A stretch of 8,854 bases of DNA from assembly GCA_018676275.1 (NCBI GenBank), contig JABHFC010000154.1, forward strand, positions 1-8,854, read 5' to 3'. A model generated the notes under the pieces. That model saw only the letters and a list, made by a program, of their open reading frames with translations. It was not told the origin of the DNA and did not search any database. Both the position numbers and the translations under genes were made by a program. The DNA comes from Gammaproteobacteria bacterium. Lineage in GTDB: Bacteria; Pseudomonadota; Gammaproteobacteria; Eutrophobiales; Eutrophobiaceae. The first letter of the stretch is position 1, and each line of letters starts with the position of its first letter. Below are positions 7,558 to 8,854 of this stretch, piece after piece.

Positions 7558-7578
7558 AATTCTATGAAAAGAAGAATT
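7558..7578 (+). repeat. Inverted repeat after the DUF547 gene
   Basis: AATTCT (7558-7563) and AGAATT (7573-7578) pair exactly around a 9-base loop, 12 bases after the TAA stop, with weaker pairs extending outwards. The stem is AT-rich and lacks a following T run, so termination is doubtful. The rest of the 147-base gap is AT-rich with a pyrimidine tract near 7641-7661 and no gene. Confidence 0.25.
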
Positions 7579-7673
7579 GGGCCAGCATTAGTTAGATCGT
7601 ATGAAATAGGATCTCCATCTACAGACTTGACGGTTAATACTTTTTACAAGCTTTCTTTTTTATATTAGTTACA

Positions 7674-7693
7674 GCCTTGATTCACATCAAGGC
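7674..7693. terminator. Perfect hairpin between convergent genes, possible bidirectional terminator
   Basis: GCCTTGAT (7674-7681) pairs perfectly with ATCAAGGC (7686-7693) around the tetraloop TCAC. It begins at the base next to the stop codon of the leftward gene and lies between two convergent genes, the expected place for a shared terminator. A T-rich tract flanks it on the left of the plus strand only, so it lacks a proper U tail in either direction, which keeps confidence moderate. Confidence 0.5.
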
Positions 7694-8797
7694 CTAGGTC
7701 CGGCATCTTTTGATAAATTCGCTGGCAATCTTTTCCTCATCGGAAATCGAATTATAGAATTTTTCCAGGTAGGACAGTGTCTTCTTTTGTGAGGAGCTTG
7801 TCAGACCTTCCTGATTATTGTAAAGATCGAAGATGGCTCCCCGCTGCTCTTGAAAAACTGTAAAGTTGCTCTTAAAACCATCAATATCCTGGCAATAACC
7901 ACGATAGCGTCGTTGCCTGACAGATTTAATTTTTAGGTTTTTTGGCGGTGACACATAGGGCGGGTTGACAATTCCTGTTGCATCAAAGTCGTAAGGGACC
8001 GGGATCATTGAACCATCCGAACTTAGAAGAGGGATCGCATTATGACAACAGTCTTCGTTGGGAGGACCAAGAGCTACCGAATAGTCAGTGTTCCCCAGCA
8101 TGTATTCGAATATCGTAGCCAGATGTAGTAAAGGCTGATTATATTGCTCCTTGTTGATACGCTTTACTTTTATCAGCTCTGCACCGACCCGGGAGGCCAT
8201 TCGGCCTTTGTCTTCAATAAAGAATCCGAATTTAGTGGCGATCACTTTCTCTGAACCGGTGTCATAGTATTCAACTGTGACCAAACGCGGTCGCAGGCTG
8301 TACTCGGTAAGTAAATTGTGCATCCGGTAATTTAAGTACTCCAACAGCACATACTGTTCGTAACTTGACGAATTCTTACAGTGCGTCACCAGTTTCAATT
8401 TGTCTTCACCTTCGAAGATCGTACCCTCAAGTGTTTTCTTTTTGAAATTCAGTTTCAGGGGAGGAAAACTACAAGTCGTCTTTTTTGCACGATTTTTACC
8501 GCGGACCCGCATCTTCAGCTCTACACGAACATCGTTTCCAGCTTCATTTTTGTAGATTAAATTTGCTGCGGAATAGGGTCGTTCCTCTTTACGTTTTTTC
8601 CCCAGCTCTTTGAATGTGCCTTCAAGACGGATATTCAACTGCTCATGTGATTGGAAGAGCCTGGAAAGGTTTTCTTTAAGGCCATCATCATTTTGCTCAG
8701 CATCGGCAAGGGCGTTAAATGCTATGCCTGATAACAAAAAGCTCAATAGTACGATACGTATCGTCTGTAGAATCAGTATTGGTAACGTGAATTTCAT
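7694..8797 (-). CDS. Secreted protein of unknown function, possibly CotH/atypical kinase fold
   Basis: A 367-residue protein with a signal peptide (hydrophobic residues 5-28, likely cut after LADA near 30-33), so exported. Beyond that I see MRVRG (96-100), a basic stretch with FPPLKLNFKKK (111-121), then FEGEDKLKLVTHC (128-140), E153, FIEDK (193-197), GNTD (235-238) and PVPYDFD (266-272). This order (an RG entry motif, a K-L-x-L strand, a glutamate helix, an N-x-D loop and a D-x-D metal-type motif) resembles CotH-like secreted kinases, but I could not align it and offer this only as a hypothesis. Cysteines at 109, 140, 250, 251, 302 and 365 could form disulphides. The gene converges on the DUF547 gene. 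Only a weak GGGT precedes the ATG; the sequence to 8854 is too short to judge its promoter. Confidence 0.75.
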   Translation of the reverse strand: MKFTLPILILQTIRIVLLSFLLSGIAFNALADAEQNDDGLKENLSRLFQSHEQLNIRLEGTFKELGKKRKEERPYSAANLIYKNEAGNDVRVELKMRVRGKNRAKKTTCSFPPLKLNFKKKTLEGTIFEGEDKLKLVTHCKNSSSYEQYVLLEYLNYRMHNLLTEYSLRPRLVTVEYYDTGSEKVIATKFGFFIEDKGRMASRVGAELIKVKRINKEQYNQPLLHLATIFEYMLGNTDYSVALGPPNEDCCHNAIPLLSSDGSMIPVPYDFDATGIVNPPYVSPPKNLKIKSVRQRRYRGYCQDIDGFKSNFTVFQEQRGAIFDLYNNQEGLTSSSQKKTLSYLEKFYNSISDEEKIASEFIKRCRT

Positions 8798-8854
8798 ATT
8801 GTTTTATACCCGGCTGTGTATTCGTGTAAGATATCCCTTTGGTGAATAAGGATA

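Noticed and set aside
1..8854. Search for CRISPR arrays, tRNA genes, transposases or long repeats
   Set aside because: No regularly spaced repeats, tRNA-like cloverleaf sequence, transposase motifs or terminal inverted repeats were seen on reading the window.

Overview
The window looks like a stretch of chromosome from a Gram-negative proteobacterium, probably a gammaproteobacterium of moderate GC content. The grounds are a NimR-type AraC regulator, Sec signal peptides on three proteins, AGGAG-type ribosome binding sites and compact gene spacing. This assignment is judged by eye, with no composition calculated. I see no rRNA, tRNA, CRISPR array, insertion sequence, integrase or phage gene.

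Left half (1-4291): a small catabolic or respiratory-looking unit. A major facilitator transporter of the MCT/OFA type runs leftward off the window edge and is missing its C-terminus. Next to it on the same strand is an AraC-family regulator with an N-terminal cupin sensor domain. Divergently, across a 108-base gap, lies a 725-residue molybdopterin (Mo/W-bis-MGD) oxidoreductase with one [4Fe-4S] cluster and a cysteine metal ligand. It belongs to the branch that includes acetylene hydratase, but it lacks that enzyme's catalytic aspartate. It has no export signal and no electron-transfer subunit beside it. The simplest reading is that the regulator senses a small organic compound, the transporter moves it and the Mo/W enzyme transforms it. 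The compound cannot be named from sequence.

Right half (4455-8797): four genes of poorly understood families, three of them with signal peptides. A secreted catalase-fold protein (minus strand) appears to have lost the catalytic histidine and ends before the usual haem-tyrosine region. Divergent from it, a radical SAM enzyme with extra C-terminal cysteines overlaps the start of an exported DUF547 protein, so the two are almost certainly translated together. Convergent with that pair is a secreted protein that I tentatively compare to the CotH-type atypical kinase fold, based on spaced motifs and a PYDFD sequence.

The most interesting parts are the orphan Mo/W enzyme with its own regulator and transporter, and the radical SAM-DUF547 pair flanked by a degenerate secreted catalase-fold protein and a possible secreted kinase-fold protein.
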